A DNA stretch of 64,000 nucleotides from Clostridiales bacterium Firm_13 (lineage in GTDB: Bacteria; Bacillota; Clostridia; Saccharofermentanales; Saccharofermentanaceae): the NCBI GenBank assembly GCA_001603035.1, contig LVAS01000059.1, positions 124,001-188,000 on the forward strand. The letters are read 5' to 3'. The position numbers and the translations under genes are program-made. The notes beneath the pieces were generated by a model. The model searched no databases, was not told the DNA's origin, and saw nothing but the letters and a program-made list of their open reading frames with translations. The number at the start of each line of letters is the position of its first letter. Positions within the stretch are counted from its first letter, which is position 1. Below are positions 63,052 to 64,000 of this stretch, in pieces.

Positions 63052-64000
63052 TTATTTGCTGTCGCGCTCTCGAATCTCAACGCGGCGGATCTTCCCGCTG
63101 ATCGTCTTCGGCAATTCGTCGACATATTCGATTATACGCGGATATTTGTATGGCGCAGTCGTCTTTTTGACATAATTCTGCAATTCTTTGGTCAGTTCGG
63201 GAGTCCCGACAAAACCTTTACACAGAACAATCGTCGCTTTTACCGCAAAACCGCGCTCGGGATCCGGAACTCCCGTCACCGCACACTCGAGTACCGCTTC
63301 GTGCTCCATAAGCGTGCTCTCAACCTCAAAAGGTCCGATGCGATAACCGGAACTCTTAATCACATCGTCGACACGTCCGACATACCAGAGAAAACCCATC
63401 TCGTCGCGGTACGCCGTGTCGCCTGTATGATAAAGGCCGTCGTGCCAGGCGCGATCCGTCGCATCCTGATCCCGGTAATACTGACGGAAGAGCCCGAGCG
63501 GTTTGCCGGCGTCGTACCCGTCCGTACGAATACAGATTTCACCCGTAATTCCGGAAAGCACTTCATCCCCCTTTTCGTCACAGACGACGACCTTATAACC
63601 GGGAGCGGCAAGTCCCATCGAACCGAGTCTCGGCTGCATCCAAGGATATAGCGTCGAGCAGACCAAAGTCGTCTCGGTCTGACCGAATCCTTCGAAAATC
63701 TTATGTCCCGTGTTCCGGAGCCATTGATTGTAGACCTCGGGGTTCAGCGCTTCCCCTGCCGTACAACAGTGCCGAAGACTTGAGAGATCATACGGAGAAA
63801 AATCTTCCTTGATCATAAATCGGTACATTGTGGGCGGCGCACAAAAAGTTGTAACCTTATATTGCGCGATCTTTTCCAGAATATCCACCGCGTGGAACTT
63901 CTCAAAATCATACGTAAATACGGCGGATTCTCCCAACCACTGGCCGTACATCTTTCCCCACAAAGACTTGAGCCAGCCCGTATCGGAAATGGTAAAGTGA
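63052..64000 (-). CDS. Acyl-CoA synthetase / AMP-forming ligase, N-terminus cut by window edge
   Basis: About 316 C-terminal residues are visible; the frame stays open to the right edge, reading [18 protein letters not shown] at the start, so the apparent internal start codon is not the real one. ANL-superfamily motifs: [18 protein letters not shown] (A5), [34 protein letters not shown] (A7-A8) and the acyl-adenylating lysine in [10 protein letters not shown] (A10). The text is closest to medium-chain acyl-CoA ligases of the AcsM3 type. It activates a carboxylic acid with ATP and CoA. Confidence 0.92.
   Translation of the reverse strand, partial: HFTISDTGWLKSLWGKMYGQWLGESAVFTYDFEKFHAVDILEKIAQYKVTTFCAPPTMYRFMIKEDFSPYDLSSLRHCCTAGEALNPEVYNQWLRNTGHKIFEGFGQTETTLVCSTLYPWMQPRLGSMGLAAPGYKVVVCDEKGDEVLSGITGEICIRTDGYDAGKPLGLFRQYYRDQDATDRAWHDGLYHTGDTAYRDEMGFLWYVGRVDDVIKSSGYRIGPFEVESTLMEHEAVLECAVTGVPDPERGFAVKATIVLCKGFVGTPELTKELQNYVKKTTAPYKYPRIIEYVDELPKTISGKIRRVEIRERDSK

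Noticed and set aside
1-64000. tRNA or rRNA genes
   Set aside because: I looked through the intergenic gaps for cloverleaf ends and conserved rRNA stretches and saw none; a tRNAscan run would settle it.

Overview
The window looks like a chromosomal segment of a Bacillota bacterium, probably class Clostridia. Pointers are a serS T-box leader, a Gram-positive LexA/DinR box (GAAC-N4-GTTC) in front of uvrB, a four-gene 2-oxoacid:ferredoxin oxidoreductase operon, MutS2, a YhgE/Pip-type membrane protein and strong GGAGG ribosome sites almost everywhere. Base composition is balanced to moderately GC-rich, except for an AT-richer interval near 11.5-14.1 kb. No rRNA, tRNA, transposase, integrase or CRISPR array was seen.

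Layout. 1-6.7 kb (minus strand): a YhgE/Pip protein cut by the left edge, a TetR regulator, the operon ferredoxin-alpha-beta-gamma of a 2-oxoacid:ferredoxin oxidoreductase, and the biotin transporter gene bioY. 6.75-8.4 kb: serS with its T-box. 8.4-14.6 kb is the accessory region: a membrane protein of unknown role, a 14-unit tandem array of ~95-bp two-hairpin repeats (9432-10760), a GNAT acetyltransferase, a solute-binding lipoprotein, a fragment of a probable cysteine peptidase, and three more decayed copies of the same repeat family (14165-14440). 14.6-17.5 kb: an operon of a P-loop ATPase, a Tim44-like zinc-ribbon membrane protein and an SPFH protein. 17.7-19.2 kb: a small peptide gene and archaeal-type phosphoglycerate mutase. 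19.2-29.3 kb: uvrB-dnaE-pfkA-pgsA-mutS2, headed by a LexA-controlled promoter. 29.4-33.7 kb: ilvE, a small XRE regulator, and cellobiose 2-epimerase with a Gfo/Idh/MocA oxidoreductase. 33.7-37.6 kb: three neighbouring genes whose products belong to well-known enzyme families but have lost key catalytic residues. 37.7-48.4 kb: gltX, glnS, an LtaS-like phosphoglycerol transferase, galM, ppk, ppx and a thioesterase. 48.5-55 kb: the branched-chain amino acid operon leuC-leuD-leuB-ilvD-ilvB. 55-64 kb: an ABC-F ATPase, a membrane-anchored polysaccharide deacetylase, class II aldolase, a small membrane protein, valS and an acyl-CoA synthetase cut by the right edge.

How the parts fit together. Glycolysis (pfkA, apgM, fba), sugar entry (cellobiose 2-epimerase, galM) and ferredoxin-dependent 2-oxoacid metabolism suggest an anaerobic sugar fermenter that can make leucine, isoleucine and valine, although ilvC, ilvN and leuA are not here. 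DNA repair and replication genes share one SOS-type promoter.

Most unusual items: (1) the tandem two-hairpin repeat array, whose stems show compensatory changes between unit types and which recurs on the far side of an AT-richer interval; (2) the cluster of three apparent pseudoenzymes (3-dehydroquinate-synthase-like, M28-peptidase-like and S11 D-Ala-D-Ala-carboxypeptidase-like); (3) a hairpin lying exactly between the Shine-Dalgarno and the start codon of phosphoglycerate mutase.
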